From Gilliamella sp. WF3-4 (GTDB taxonomy: Bacteria; Pseudomonadota; Gammaproteobacteria; Enterobacterales; Orbaceae), in contig NZ_LZGW01000001.1 of assembly GCF_001690275.1 (NCBI RefSeq), positions 153,702-217,701 on the forward strand: a DNA stretch of 64,000 nucleotides. Direction: 5' to 3'. How positions within the stretch are numbered: the stretch's first letter is position 1; each line of letters begins with the position of its first letter. Position numbers and translations under genes: made by a program. Below are positions 47,823 through 59,500 of this stretch, in pieces. The notes below the pieces were generated by a model. That model did no database searches. It saw only the letters and a program-made list of their open reading frames with translations, and was not told where the DNA came from.

Positions 47823-48788
47823 ATGTTAAGGTCGAGTTATAAATATACTCAAACTTTAATGGGAACAACGGTGTCATTAACGCTTATAGAGCCTAATGAC
47901 ACCGTTGCACAGGCCGTTTTTGACAGCATTAAATTGCTTGAAGATAAGTTGACTGTAAATAGGTTAATATCAGAAGTTATGTCAATCAATTTAGCTGCGG
48001 GCAGTCACCCTGTTACTGTGAGTAGCTCGGTATTTTCTTTGATTGAACAAGCACAAAAAGTCAGTTTGCATTTCAATAGCTGCTTTAATTTTGCCATTGG
48101 TCCTTTAGTTAAACTTTGGAAAATTGGTTTCAACGGGCAACAAGTTCCACCAGCAAAATTGATTAAACAGCGGTTATTGTTAACAGATCCTAATAATATT
48201 GAGCTAGATACAAATAATCGTTCTGTTTTTTTGAAAAAATTCGGCATGGAAATTGATTTAGGTGCAATTGCTAAGGGGTATATTGCCGATGTTGCCAAAT
48301 TAATTTTACATAAATATCAAGTTTATCAAGGTATTATTAATTTAGGTGGTAACGTATTAACTTTAGGTAGCCCTTTAACCAATGAAAACAGCTATTGGCA
48401 TGTGGGGCTAAAAAAACCATTTGCAACTGATGATAAGTTATCAGGAGTTATTAAAGTTAAAAATAAGTCTGTTGTAACATCGGGGATTTATGAACGTTTT
48501 TTTATACAAAACAATCATCTTTATCATCACATATTAGATCCCAAGACAGGTTATCCATTAGATAATGAACTAGACAGTGTGACAGTAATATCCAACTCTT
48601 CATTAGAAGGTGATATTTACTCAACGGTATTTTATGGATGGGGACTTGATAACAGCAGAAAATATTTACAAAAGCATCAAAACTTATCAGCTATATTTTT
48701 GTTAAAAAATAAAACAATAGCATTAATAAACCCAGATAATTTTGTTTTTCAACTAATTGACACTCAGTACAAAATAATCACCGATTAA
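47823..48788 (+). CDS. apbE: FAD:protein FMN transferase ApbE (cytoplasmic type)
   Basis: Attaches FMN through a phosphoester to the Thr of S-G-A-T motifs. The 321-residue protein has YTQTLMGTTVSLTL at the N-terminus, MEIDLGAIAKGYIADVAKL, INLGGNVLTLG, and the C-terminal HHILDPKTGYPLDNELDSVTV with metal ligands. No signal peptide or lipobox, so it acts in the cytoplasm, fitting its 31-bp-upstream partner, which carries a flavinylation motif. A TTG at 47814 is an alternative start. Confidence 0.92.
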   Translation: MLRSSYKYTQTLMGTTVSLTLIEPNDTVAQAVFDSIKLLEDKLTVNRLISEVMSINLAAGSHPVTVSSSVFSLIEQAQKVSLHFNSCFNFAIGPLVKLWKIGFNGQQVPPAKLIKQRLLLTDPNNIELDTNNRSVFLKKFGMEIDLGAIAKGYIADVAKLILHKYQVYQGIINLGGNVLTLGSPLTNENSYWHVGLKKPFATDDKLSGVIKVKNKSVVTSGIYERFFIQNNHLYHHILDPKTGYPLDNELDSVTVISNSSLEGDIYSTVFYGWGLDNSRKYLQKHQNLSAIFLLKNKTIALINPDNFVFQLIDTQYKIITD

Positions 48789-49002
48789 TCAACAGGCTTA
48801 GCATTAAAAAATGATAAAAATAACGATTATATTAGATCTTTGTTTTTACTGTTTTAATTTAATAGCAGTTTTGTGTTGATAAAAAACATTCAGAAAACCC
48901 ATTGATTTTATTGAAGTTTTTTCTGGATAAGTTTGTAAGGTTAAAAAAGAAAGATTTACATCGGTGTAATAAAATTATATTTAAATTAAAAAGGGAAATA
49001 CT

Positions 49003-50463
49003 ATGAACGTAGTAAAAAAACCGCCAGTAAAATGGCTGCCATTTATAATTATTGCGGCAATTTCAGCAATACTTTGGTTGTTTATATCTCCTCCTCAAGG
49101 CATCAGTCAAGAAGGTTGGCAAACAAGCATTATCTTTATTGCAACAATTGCGTGTATTGTTGCTGAAATTATGCCAATTGGTGCAATCGGCTTATTAGCC
49201 ATTACGGTATTTGCAGTATTGAGACCAACGGGAGCTGAAAGTGCTAAAAACGCTATAGAGGTATCATTAAGCGAATTAAATAGTGGGTTAATTTGGTTAA
49301 TTGTTATTGCTTTTATGATTGCTCGCGGCTTTATTAAAACGGGTTTAAGTAAACGTATTGCCTATTATCTTGTGAAGATCTTAGGTAAAAATACATTGGG
49401 ACTTGCCTATGGTTTAGCTGTCACTGATATGGCCTTAGCGCCAGCGATTCCAAGTACAACTGCACGTGCTGGTGGGGTTATTTACCCAATAGCTGAAGCA
49501 TTAGCTATCAATTTTAATTCTAGCCCTAAGGATGAATCAAGAAACCGTATTGGTACATTTTTAATGTTAACTATTAGCCATATCAATGACATTACCTCGG
49601 CAATGTTCTTAACGGCGTTTACTGGAAATTTATTAGCTGCTAAGTTAGTGACAAAATCACTAGATATCACATTAGGCTGGGGACAATGGTTTATTGTAGC
49701 TATTGTTCCATGCTTAGTTTCATTTATTATTATTCCTTTAGTTATCTACTTTTTAACTAACCCAGAGCTAAAAAAGACACCAGAAGCACCTAAATTAGCT
49801 GCTGAAGAATTGAAAAAAATGGGATCTATCACCGTTAAAGAAATCATTATGGGTGGAACAGTTATTCTATTATTAGCACTTTGGATTTTTGGTAAAAACT
49901 TCAATATTGATTCAACAACAACTGCCTTTATTGGTTTGACTATTTTGCTTTTAACCGGTGTATTAAGTTGGGATGACATCAAAAGTGAAAAAGCAGCTTG
50001 GGATACATTAATTTGGTTTGCGGCATTATTGATGATAGCAGGGCAAGTCAATAAACTTGGTGTGACAAAATGGTTAGGTGATACAATAGGTAGTGCTGTG
50101 CAAGGTTATTTAGGTGAAAGTAGCTGGTTATTAGTACTGATTGTTTTATGTGTTGCGTATGTTTATTTGCACTATCTTTTTGCCAGTGGTAATGCGCATA
50201 TCGCCGCTTTATTTCCAGTTTTCTTATCGATAGCTATTGCTCTTGGCGTACCCACATTTATTGCAATTTTTGCTTTAGTTATTTGTACTAACTATTTTGG
50301 TTCAATTACACAATTTGCCAATGCAAGAAATCCGCTATTATTTGCTGAAGGTTTTGTTCCTGTAAAAACTTGGTGGAAAGTCGGGTTTATTTGTAGCATT
50401 ATAAATCTGGCTATCTTATTTACTGTGGGTATTTTATGGTGGAAAATAATCGGTCTTAGCTAA
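49003..50463 (+). CDS. DASS-family anion transporter (CitT/TtdT-like dicarboxylate exchanger)
   Basis: 486-residue membrane protein with about 12 helices of the divalent anion:Na+ symporter family. AIPSTTARAGGVIYPIAEAL is one SNT-type substrate motif, FASGNAHIAALFPVFL and CTNYFGSITQFANARNPL belong to the second half. It is closest in style to the CitT/TtdT exchangers that swap citrate or tartrate for succinate. Position 214 bp after apbE in the same direction suggests it brings fumarate-type substrates in and succinate out; that substrate is inferred. Good AAGGGA ribosome site. Confidence 0.88.
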   Translation: MNVVKKPPVKWLPFIIIAAISAILWLFISPPQGISQEGWQTSIIFIATIACIVAEIMPIGAIGLLAITVFAVLRPTGAESAKNAIEVSLSELNSGLIWLIVIAFMIARGFIKTGLSKRIAYYLVKILGKNTLGLAYGLAVTDMALAPAIPSTTARAGGVIYPIAEALAINFNSSPKDESRNRIGTFLMLTISHINDITSAMFLTAFTGNLLAAKLVTKSLDITLGWGQWFIVAIVPCLVSFIIIPLVIYFLTNPELKKTPEAPKLAAEELKKMGSITVKEIIMGGTVILLLALWIFGKNFNIDSTTTAFIGLTILLLTGVLSWDDIKSEKAAWDTLIWFAALLMIAGQVNKLGVTKWLGDTIGSAVQGYLGESSWLLVLIVLCVAYVYLHYLFASGNAHIAALFPVFLSIAIALGVPTFIAIFALVICTNYFGSITQFANARNPLLFAEGFVPVKTWWKVGFICSIINLAILFTVGILWWKIIGLS

Positions 50464-50490
50464 TAACTAATTATATACACTAAAGATTAT

Positions 50491-50520
50491 ATACCGCCAC
50501 ATTGACTGGCGGTATTTTTA
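50491..50520 (+). terminator. Terminator of the reductase-apbE-transporter cluster
   Basis: Perfect 9-bp stem ATACCGCCA / TGGCGGTAT, loop of seven, then TTTTT. Confidence 0.8.
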
Positions 50521-52062
50521 TACGGAGTTAATTTTATAGCGACAAATTTTAATTGATAATTGCCAATCATCAATCGGTTTCCAATATTTTTGTTCTTGTT
50601 CTAAATCCAATAAGATTAATTTATTCTTTTCGACAAAATCTTGATTAACTTCTAACGTTATTTGGGTGGGGCTATTTTTTGATAATTTTAATTTAAATGC
50701 ATCAAGGTTTAGATCGGTATTTCGCTGATTATTTATTAGAATAGATAATCTAAGCATTTGCATGGCTGATATTATATGCTTGTATTCAAACAAACTGAAA
50801 TAAGGGATTTCATCAATATTAATTGATTTGCGATGATAACGAACAAGCGTTGCTAAAAGTAATTGTTGTTCTTCATTAAACCCCGGCAAATTACTATTCT
50901 TTAAAATATAACTCGAATGTTTATGAATCGAAGTAAAGTTGATTTTTAACCCAACTTCATGCAATTGCGCAGCCCAATACAATATAGATTCTAAATTAGG
51001 TGGAATAACGATTTGTGTTTGTTGTTGCCATTGAGAAAATAAAAATTTTGCAGTTTTAACCACTTGTTTTGCATGGCGTTGATCAACGTTGTAATGATCG
51101 GAAAGTAATTGAGCTGTATTTTGTCTAATATCTCGAAAATTAGGACCATCAATGAGTTCATAAAGCACGCCTTCACGTAATGCACACGGACTAAAGCGTA
51201 AAGCCTCTAAGCCTAGGGCATAAAAAATACCACAAAATATTGCCAGCCCACTAACAAATATGCTTTTTCTTTCATTAGAAAGTGAAGGGTAGTTAATATC
51301 TTGGCAAGATTTAAATTCCAAAATATAACGAATTAAATCATTTAGCCTTTTAGGCGTAATAATTCCATCACAGACACCAATGTCTAATAAAATACGATAA
51401 ATAGCTTTAATCGTTCCCGATGATCCAAATGCTACAGTGATTTTCTGCTTTTTAATAATATGAATCATACTTTCAATTTGTTGTTCGGCGGCAAGCCTTG
51501 CTCGTTGAAATGAATCAAAATCGATTTTTTGATCATGAAAGAATTGCTTAGCATAAGTTACACACCCCATGGGACGGCTAGCTACAAGCAATGGTTTTAA
51601 ATCATTTCCTTTTCCTATTGCAATTTCAGTCGATCCACCACCGATATCTACTACAAATTTGGTATCAGTTGACGATGTTGATTCTGTCGTCATGGCACCT
51701 AAATAAATAAGGCGAGCCTCTTCTTGACCTGAAATAATTTCAATAGGAAAAGGAAATACTTTGGCTGCAGCCATCAAAAATTGATGCTTATTTTTGGCAA
51801 CACGCAAAGTATGTGTCGCTATAACACGAACATGTTCAGCTGGAAATCCTTTTAATCGTTCAGCAAATAATTCAAGGCACTGCACTCCTCGTATAATGCT
51901 TGATTCATTGAGCTGATTATTAGCATTAAGCCCCGTTGCAAGATGAATGTTTTTTTTATTTTTATAAATAATTTGCATCGCGCCATCAATGATACGGACT
52001 ATAACCATATAAAAGCTGTTTGAACCAAGATCAACTACGGCATATTCATTGAATTTGTTCAC
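50518..52062 (-). CDS. ppx: Exopolyphosphatase / guanosine pentaphosphatase
   Basis: Releases phosphate from polyphosphate ends. The 514-residue protein has the ASKHA phosphate loops VDLGSNSFYMVIVRI and VDIGGGSTEIAIGKG, the SGQEEARLIY segment and a C-terminal HD-like helical region with AAQLHEVGLKINFTSIHKHS. GTG start at 52062 has a GAGGA site seven bases away. It follows ppk by 18 bp on the same strand, the standard ppk-ppx operon. Confidence 0.95.
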   Translation of the reverse strand: MNKFNEYAVVDLGSNSFYMVIVRIIDGAMQIIYKNKKNIHLATGLNANNQLNESSIIRGVQCLELFAERLKGFPAEHVRVIATHTLRVAKNKHQFLMAAAKVFPFPIEIISGQEEARLIYLGAMTTESTSSTDTKFVVDIGGGSTEIAIGKGNDLKPLLVASRPMGCVTYAKQFFHDQKIDFDSFQRARLAAEQQIESMIHIIKKQKITVAFGSSGTIKAIYRILLDIGVCDGIITPKRLNDLIRYILEFKSCQDINYPSLSNERKSIFVSGLAIFCGIFYALGLEALRFSPCALREGVLYELIDGPNFRDIRQNTAQLLSDHYNVDQRHAKQVVKTAKFLFSQWQQQTQIVIPPNLESILYWAAQLHEVGLKINFTSIHKHSSYILKNSNLPGFNEEQQLLLATLVRYHRKSINIDEIPYFSLFEYKHIISAMQMLRLSILINNQRNTDLNLDAFKLKLSKNSPTQITLEVNQDFVEKNKLILLDLEQEQKYWKPIDDWQLSIKICRYKINSV

Positions 52063-52080
52063 TTTAAAATCCTCAATTCA

Positions 52081-54138
52081 TTATTCAAATGATTCTAACC
52101 GTTTCAAATAATCATAAATGGCATATTGGGCTCTGGTTTTTTTCTTATTGCCTCTTTGCACATAATTGTTGGTGGCATCTTTATCAATAATGCGAGCTTT
52201 TACGTTATCATTGCACTGTATATCAAAAATATTATGAATAGTTGATTTTATTATTGGATCGAAAATTTTTACACCCACTTCAATACGGTTATCGAGATTA
52301 CGAGGCATCCAGTCTGCGGAAGAAATATATGTATCTTTTCTTCCATCATTTTCAAAAATATAGACACGAGCATGCTCCAAAAACTGATCAACAATACTGG
52401 TGACCGTGATATTTTCACTTAAGTTAGGAATTTGCGGTACCAATACGCAGGTTCCTCTTACTACCATTCTAATTTTTACTCCAGCACATGATGCGCGATA
52501 TAGTTGATCTATCATATCTTGATCTGTTATTGCATTTAACTTTAAATAAATGCCCGCGGGTTTCCCCACTTTTGCATTATTTATTTCCCGTTCGATAAAC
52601 TCATAAAATCGTAATCGTGTATTTTGCGGTGAAACAAGCAAATGGTTGAATGATACAGGTTTGAACGGGTTTTCAATAAAATTAAATACTTTTCTAACTT
52701 CATCGGTAATGGCTGGATCTGCAGTTAATAGTGAAAAATCGGTATAAATGGCCGCCGTTCTTTCATTAAAATTACCAGAACCAATATGAGCATAACGAAC
52801 AATTCCATCATCTTCTTTACGATCAATTAAAAATAACTTGGCATGGATCTTAAGTTTTGGTTGTGAATAGATGACTTTAATTCCGCTACTAATTAGCCGT
52901 TTTGCCCATTTTATATTTGCTTCTTCATCAAATCTTGCCTGTAACTCAACCACTACAGTAACTTTTTTACCATTATTAGCAGCATTAATCGCAGTATGAA
53001 TAAAACGAGAGTCTTTAGCTACTCGATATATGTTCATACGAATATGCGTAACAGAAGGATCAAATGAGGCTTGGCGCATAATTTCAAGAACATGCCCAAA
53101 AGAATAGTAAGGATAATAAAGTAAAACATCGCGATCTTTTATTGTATCAAAAGCATTACGAAATTGTTTAAATCGATTGTAACTTAGACTTGAAATTTTT
53201 TTATTTAATAGCTTCTTCTGCCCAAAATCAGGAAACTTGACCAGATCTTTAAAATTAGGATAGCGACCGCCAGGCATCGCCTCTTGTTCAGTTAATCGTA
53301 ATTTATTAATTAACAATTCAAATAATGCTTTTGGCATATCTTTTTGATAAGTAAAGCGTACAGGCTGTGCCGTTAAACGTTGTTTTAAACCTTGAGACAT
53401 AAGCTCAAGTAAACTATCTAATTCGGTGTTTAATTCGTATTCTGCATCCCTATTGATATTAATTGAATAAGCATTTAATTCTTTAGCATCAAAAAATATT
53501 TTAAAAATATCCGTTAAGCAATATCGAAGTATGTTGTCTAAAAAGATAATGGATTTATTTTTAGTGGACACTTCAGATGGCAATAATACAAAACGAGAAA
53601 CCTTATCTGTTGGTAGTTCCAGTAATGCATAACTGATATTATCTTCACAAATAATTTCTACAGCCAAATAAGCATGATCATCTTTTAAAAATTGAATAAG
53701 CTCTGTATGGCTATCAAGCAAAATAGGGGTTATGTACTGCCTAAGATTTTGTTTATAATAATTTTTGATCCAATTTTCTTGGTAGGCGGAAAGTTGTCGT
53801 TCGTTAATCAAAAAGATTTGGTTTCTAGCCATTTCTAATAATAATTCATTGTAGAGCTGATCAAATTGTAATTCCAATTGGATAACTTTTTGATTTACTT
53901 GACGCAATAAATTCTTAGCATTAGGCAAAGAATGTGCTTGTTCTTGTTCAATAAGCACATATTTTTTTAGGTTAGCAAACTGTACTTTATAAAATTCATC
54001 AAGGTTACTTGAGTATATGCCTAAAAAACGCACACGTTCAATAAGTGGATTACTTTTATCTGCCGCCTCTTGTAAAACACGTTGATTAAAAGACAACCAA
54101 CTGAGTTCTTTAGGTAAATATACTTTTTCTTCAATCAT
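52081..54138 (-). CDS. ppk: Polyphosphate kinase
   Basis: Reversible synthesis of polyphosphate from ATP. The 685-residue protein has the N-terminal PPK_N start [20 protein letters not shown], the long middle domain, and the two phospholipase-D-like C-terminal domains. The autophosphorylated histidine is in [12 protein letters not shown] (H432) and the second active-site His in [14 protein letters not shown]. First gene of ppk-ppx. Confidence 0.96.
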   Translation of the reverse strand: MIEEKVYLPKELSWLSFNQRVLQEAADKSNPLIERVRFLGIYSSNLDEFYKVQFANLKKYVLIEQEQAHSLPNAKNLLRQVNQKVIQLELQFDQLYNELLLEMARNQIFLINERQLSAYQENWIKNYYKQNLRQYITPILLDSHTELIQFLKDDHAYLAVEIICEDNISYALLELPTDKVSRFVLLPSEVSTKNKSIIFLDNILRYCLTDIFKIFFDAKELNAYSININRDAEYELNTELDSLLELMSQGLKQRLTAQPVRFTYQKDMPKALFELLINKLRLTEQEAMPGGRYPNFKDLVKFPDFGQKKLLNKKISSLSYNRFKQFRNAFDTIKDRDVLLYYPYYSFGHVLEIMRQASFDPSVTHIRMNIYRVAKDSRFIHTAINAANNGKKVTVVVELQARFDEEANIKWAKRLISSGIKVIYSQPKLKIHAKLFLIDRKEDDGIVRYAHIGSGNFNERTAAIYTDFSLLTADPAITDEVRKVFNFIENPFKPVSFNHLLVSPQNTRLRFYEFIEREINNAKVGKPAGIYLKLNAITDQDMIDQLYRASCAGVKIRMVVRGTCVLVPQIPNLSENITVTSIVDQFLEHARVYIFENDGRKDTYISSADWMPRNLDNRIEVGVKIFDPIIKSTIHNIFDIQCNDNVKARIIDKDATNNYVQRGNKKKTRAQYAIYDYLKRLESFE

Positions 54139-54193
54139 TTTAGTTTTTCAAACTCAATTAATAATATCTTGTACAGAATAGCTTAAGTAAAAA

Positions 54194-54220
54194 AAAAAGC
54201 TAGCAGGTAGCTAGCTTTTT
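54194..54220 (-). terminator. Terminator after pykF
   Basis: Perfect 11-bp stem AAAAAGCTAGC / GCTAGCTTTTT with a 5-nt loop. It can work in both directions; the only reader here is pykF on the minus strand. Confidence 0.8.
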
Positions 54221-54248
54221 TATTTTATATAAGATTAAAATTTAATTT

Positions 54249-55661
54249 TTAAATACGATGAACAGAAGTTGTATTAGTGGTGCCGCTTGGAACTAAAGCG
54301 CCTGAAACCATAACGATAATATCACCTTGTTGTAAACCGCATACTTTTACCGCCATCTCTTTGCCTAAGCGATAAAAATCATCAGTTGAGTTGATTGAAT
54401 CAATTAAAATAGGCTCTACACCTTTGGTGACAGCTAATTGATTAACTGTTTTTTGGCTAGATGATAATGCTAAAATGCGCGCTTTTGGGAAATAATGGCG
54501 AACTTCTCGAGCTGATTTACCACTACGGGTTGCAACAACAATAAGTGGGGCATTTAGACGCTCAGCGATTTCTACAGCGCCACAGCAAACAGCTGCTGTT
54601 ATACGTAATTTTTCTTCTTTTGATGTTAATTCTAATGACGCTGGAATTGTGCCATCAGTGCGTTTACAAATAGTTGCCATGACATTGACTGTTTCTAAAG
54701 GGTATTTACCTTTAGCACTTTCACCAGAAAGCATAACAGCATCCGTACCATCAATAATTGCATTAGCCACATCGCCAGCTTCAGCACGAGTAGGGCGAGG
54801 ATTTTTAATCATTGAATCAAGCATCTGTGTTGCTGTAATAACAGGTTTAGATGCTTTATTACATTTTTTGATCATCATTTTTTGAGCAAAAATAACTTCT
54901 TCAACAGCAATTTCCACACCTAGATCGCCACGAGCCACCATAATACCATCGGAAGCTTCAAGAATCTCATCAAAATTATCTAAACCTTCTTGGTTTTCGA
55001 TTTTTGAGATGATCTTAATATCTTCGCCACCATGGGCTTTTAAGTGTGCGCGAATATCTTCGACATCCGAACGTTTACGAATAAATGATGCAGCAATAAA
55101 GTCAACGCCTTGCTCACAACCAAAAATCAGGTCGTTTTTATCTTTTTCTGCAAGGGCTGGTAACTTAATTGAGACGCCGGGTAAATTAATACCTTTATTT
55201 TCACCAAGATCACCATTGTTTAAAACCGTACAGATAACTTCATTGCCTTTGATTTCTTTAACATCCATAGCAATCAAACCGTCATCAACAAGTACACGAT
55301 TACCAGGCTTAAGATCATGCGCAAAGCCATCATAGGTCACGGCAACTCGTTCGGCATTTCCAATAACACTTTTATCGGTTGTAAAAGTGAAAGTTTGGCC
55401 TGCAACAAGTGATACATCATTACCGCCTTCTAATTTAATAGTGCGGATCTCTGGTCCTTTGGTATCTAACATAATTGCTGCTTTTAAACCAGTTTCCTGC
55501 ATTACTTCTCGTAAATTTTTAATACGGTTACCATGTTCCTCATAATCACCATGAGAAAAGTTTAAACGCATAACATTCATTCCTGCGTTTAATAGTTTTG
55601 CTAACATTTCTTTTGATTCAGATTTTGGTCCGATAGTACAAACAATTTTTGTCTTTTTCAT
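54249..55661 (-). CDS. pykF: Pyruvate kinase I
   Basis: Final step of glycolysis (PEP + ADP to pyruvate + ATP). The 470-residue protein follows Pyk[42 protein letters not shown], the [17 protein letters not shown] strand with the catalytic Lys-Ile-Glu, [18 protein letters not shown] and [13 protein letters not shown]. Length and motifs fit the fructose-1,6-bisphosphate-activated form. A terminator-like hairpin lies in its 5' leader. Confidence 0.96.
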   Translation of the reverse strand: MKKTKIVCTIGPKSESKEMLAKLLNAGMNVMRLNFSHGDYEEHGNRIKNLREVMQETGLKAAIMLDTKGPEIRTIKLEGGNDVSLVAGQTFTFTTDKSVIGNAERVAVTYDGFAHDLKPGNRVLVDDGLIAMDVKEIKGNEVICTVLNNGDLGENKGINLPGVSIKLPALAEKDKNDLIFGCEQGVDFIAASFIRKRSDVEDIRAHLKAHGGEDIKIISKIENQEGLDNFDEILEASDGIMVARGDLGVEIAVEEVIFAQKMMIKKCNKASKPVITATQMLDSMIKNPRPTRAEAGDVANAIIDGTDAVMLSGESAKGKYPLETVNVMATICKRTDGTIPASLELTSKEEKLRITAAVCCGAVEIAERLNAPLIVVATRSGKSAREVRHYFPKARILALSSSQKTVNQLAVTKGVEPILIDSINSTDDFYRLGKEMAVKVCGLQQGDIIVMVSGALVPSGTTNTTSVHRI

Positions 55662-55738
55662 AATAGTATCTACTTAGTAATGTATTTAATGTTAATGTTA
55701 ATGTTTTAATTTAAAAATTCGATAAATCAACGTTATGC

Positions 55739-55766
55739 AAAAAAAAACCAATGACAAGGCATTGGT
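55739..55766 (-). terminator. Intrinsic terminator 5' of pykF (leader, sRNA end or hslJ 3' end)
   Basis: Stem ACCAATG / CATTGGT (55747-55753 and 55760-55766) followed on the minus strand by nine T, 78-86 bases before the pykF ATG. A second hairpin (55783-55795 with 55802-55813, 12 pairs and one bulge) lies just upstream of it. Confidence 0.65.
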
Positions 55767-56007
55767 AAGATAGGCTAAAAGTACTTTTTGTAGCTTTAAA
55801 CAGCTACAAAAGTCACATAAAATATCTGAAGAGTATGATAATTTCATCAATAAGTTAAATCCTTTAAAAATTAGCCTTATTATATTCTTAACAGTATTTT
55901 AAATAAAGTTTTTTATATCATACATACTTTTGCTTATAAAACAAACTAATTATAGCCATTAGAGAGAGGTATTTTAGCCATAGTATCTAGCCAATAAAAT
56001 GTTTGAA
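55767..56007. other. hslJ-pykF intergenic region
   Basis: About 240 bp without a coding frame. It contains the hairpin 55783-55813 described with the adjacent terminator. Either a long hslJ 3' end or a short RNA gene on the minus strand could fill it. Confidence 0.4.
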
Positions 56008-56427
56008 TTACATTAAATCTTTAAGTTGGTAAATCAGCTCATTTTTTTCATTTTTTAAGATTAATTGATTATTGGTTAAATCGATCTTTGCACCATTAAC
56101 TATTAACTGTTCAATGATATAGTCTAATTGGTTTAATTGTTCGTCATTACAAAGCATTTTAGTCATTATAACACCTGAACCTTTAATGTTATCGCTATCC
56201 AAAGTAACCTGGCTAGAAAACTGATTACACATTTTGCCTGTTATAGTCATCTTTTCACCAAATATAATGTCAGCTTGATCATCTAAAGAGATATCTTGGC
56301 CATTTGCTTTAGTGAGCACAAAACGGTGATGCATAAGATCGGTATCTTGTATTTTCTTTGCTTCATTACAACCATACATAAGTAAAGAAGAAGAAAATAG
56401 TGAAATTAGCAATAACGTTTTTTTCAT
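56008..56427 (-). CDS. hslJ: HslJ/META-domain lipoprotein
   Basis: 139-residue envelope lipoprotein; signal peptide ending at LMYGC (C20). The META domain follows E. coli HslJ closely: LMHHRFVLTKANGQ, DIIFGEKMTITGKMCNQFSS, the two further Cys in TKMLCNDEQLNQLD, and KIDLTNNQLILK. HslJ is linked to heat response and novobiocin tolerance; its exact action is unknown. Confidence 0.92.
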   Translation of the reverse strand: MKKTLLLISLFSSSLLMYGCNEAKKIQDTDLMHHRFVLTKANGQDISLDDQADIIFGEKMTITGKMCNQFSSQVTLDSDNIKGSGVIMTKMLCNDEQLNQLDYIIEQLIVNGAKIDLTNNQLILKNEKNELIYQLKDLM

Positions 56428-56501
56428 TTGAACTCCTACTAATAGGTTAAATTTGCTATAATTGAAGTTAATTTTTACTTTAAATAAAATATTTGGTCTC
56501 T

Positions 56502-59500
56502 ATGTTAACGCAAAAACAACTAAAAAATCTTGATTCAATGACTTTTTTAGATAAGCACAAAATTATTAAACTAGCCCAAAAAAGTCAAACTATAGCTGAT
56601 ATAGATGCCAATATACAAAGTGCTATTTTACATTATCAAGCTAGAGTAGCGTTGTTACCAAAAAAAATTAATTTTCCAGCTAATTTACCTGTTGTTGAAA
56701 AAAAACAAGCAATTTATGATGCAATTAAGCATCATCAAGTCGTTATTATTGCTGGCGAAACAGGCTCGGGAAAAACCACCCAGATACCTAAGATCTGCTT
56801 AGAATTGGGGTTAGGAGTAAAAGGGTTTATAGGTCATACTCAACCACGGCGTTTAGCTGCACGTTCTGTGGCTAATCGTATAGCCGAAGAGTTGAAGACA
56901 GAAATCGGACAATTAGTTGGCTTCAAAGTGAGATTTTCTGATCACGTTAGTGAAACTACTCTGATTAAATTAATGACCGATGGTATATTACTTGCAGAAA
57001 TTCAAAAAGATAGACTTTTATTGCAATATGATACTATTATTATTGATGAAGCGCACGAACGCAGCTTAAACATTGATTTTATTTTAGGATATTTGAAACA
57101 GCTATTACCTAAACGTCCTGATTTGAAAGTCATAATAACATCAGCAACTATTGATGTAGAACGTTTTTCTAAACATTTTAATCAAGCGCCGATTATTGAA
57201 GTATCGGGCCGTACTTTTCCTGTTGAAGTAAGATATCGTCCTCTGGCATTAAATGAAAATGAGAGCTATAGCGATAAAAATAATGATTTTCAACCCATTA
57301 TTGATGCAATTGATGAGCTATCGACCGAAAGCGCAGGTGATATATTAGTTTTTTTAACAGGTGAAAGAGAAATACGAGATCTTGCTGATACGCTTAATAA
57401 ATTAGATCTTCGCCATACTGATATTTTGCCATTATATGCAAGACTATCTACAGCAGAACAAAATCGTATTTTTCAGCCCCACACAAAAAGGAGAATCGTT
57501 CTTGCTACCAATGTGGCGGAAACATCGTTAACAGTACCAGGAATAAAATATGTTATCGATCCTGGTTTAGCTAGAATTAGTCGTTATAGCTATCGTACTA
57601 AAGTTCAGCGATTGCCAATTGAGCCAATATCTCAAGCATCAGCTAACCAACGAAAAGGCCGATGTGGGCGAACCTCAGATGGTATCTGTATTCGTTTATA
57701 TGATGAGCACGATTTCTTATCTCGCCCCGAATTTACCGATCCTGAAATTTTACGCACCAATTTAGCTTCAGTTATATTGCAAATGACTTCACTCGGTTTA
57801 GGCGATATTGCAGCGTTTCCTTTTGTTGAAGCACCCGATTCAAAATATATTCGTGATGGCATTCGTTTATTAGAAGAGCTTGGCGCAATTGATACCAAAC
57901 ATAATCGATATCATTTAACCGAAATAGGGAAAACTTTAGCTCAGCTTCCTATCGATCCAAGGTTGGCCAGAATGTTGTTTGAAGCAAAGCGATTAGGCTG
58001 TACTAAAGAAATAATGATAATTACTGCGGCTTTGTCAATTCAAGATCCAAGAGAAAGACCTTTTGATAAGCAACAAGCCTCAGATGAAAAACATCGTCGT
58101 TTTGTTGACAAGGATTCTGATTTTATTTCTTTGATTAATTTATGGAATTATATTAAAGGGCAACAAAATATATTATCTGGTAACCAATTTAGGCGATTAT
58201 GTCAAAAAGAGTTTTTAAATTATCTCCGTATTCGAGAGTGGCAAGATGTCTATACACAAATTAGGCAAACGATAAAACAATTAGCGTTTCCAATTAATAG
58301 CAATACAGCAGATTATCGTTCATTACATATATCGTTACTAAGTGGTTTACTATCTCATGTTGGAATGAAAGAACTTGAAAAGCATGAGTATATTGGGGCG
58401 CGTAATATTAAATTTGCCATTTTTCCTAATTCGGCTCTTTTCAAAAATCAGCCAAAATGGTGTATTGCTAGTGAACTGGTAGAAACCAGCCGACTATGGG
58501 GAAGGGTAGTAGCAAAAATTGAAGCCGAGTGGATTGAGCCTATAGCTAAACATTTGGTGAAATACAGTTATAACGAGCCGAGATGGTCAAAAAAACAGGG
58601 AACGACTATAGCAAATGAAAAAGTGACTTTGTTTGGCTTGCCTATTGTTGCTAGCCGAATAGTAAATTATAGTAAAATCGATCCTGTGTTAAGTCGCTCT
58701 TTATTTATTCGTCATGCTTTAGTTGAGGGAGACTGGTTTACTCGTCATCAGTTTTATAAAAAGAACCAAAAATTAATCAGCGAAGTTGAAGATCTTGAAC
58801 ATAAGTCTCGCCGACAAAATATTTTAATCGATGATGATGAACTTTTTGATTTTTATGATAAACGAATTGATAAATCCGTTATTTCATCTAAACACTTTGA
58901 TACTTGGTGGAAACAAAAACAAAAATCTGATCCTGATTTTCTTAGTGTTGAGAAAAAGATGTTGATCAAACAGTCGGCAGAATTAGTTAATTTAAATGAT
59001 TTTCCTGATTTTTGGCACCAAGGCAATCTAAAATTAGCACTCAGTTACCAATTCGATATAGGGCATAATCGTGACGGTGTCACAATTAAGATACCTCTTA
59101 ATTTATTAAATCAGATCAAAAATAAAGGGTTTGATTGGCAAGTACCTGGTTTCCGAAAAGATTTAATCATTGCACTCATTAAATCATTACCAAAATCATT
59201 GCGCCGAAATCTTGTTCCGGCGCCGAACTATGCTGATGCGTTTTTACGTAGAGCTATTTCGACAGACCAATCTTTGTTAGAAAGTTTAGAAACTGAATTT
59301 CACAAAATGACAGGAGTAAAAATTACCACTGAAGATTGGCAACTAGATCAAATCCCCGACTATTTGAAAATAACTTTTAGCATTGTTGATAATAACAACA
59401 AAGAAATTGCTTCAAGTAAAGATCTAATTTTGCTAAAAGAACAGCTTAAAAACGAAATTCAACAGGCATTATCGTCGTTAACAACCCAAAAGACAGTTCA

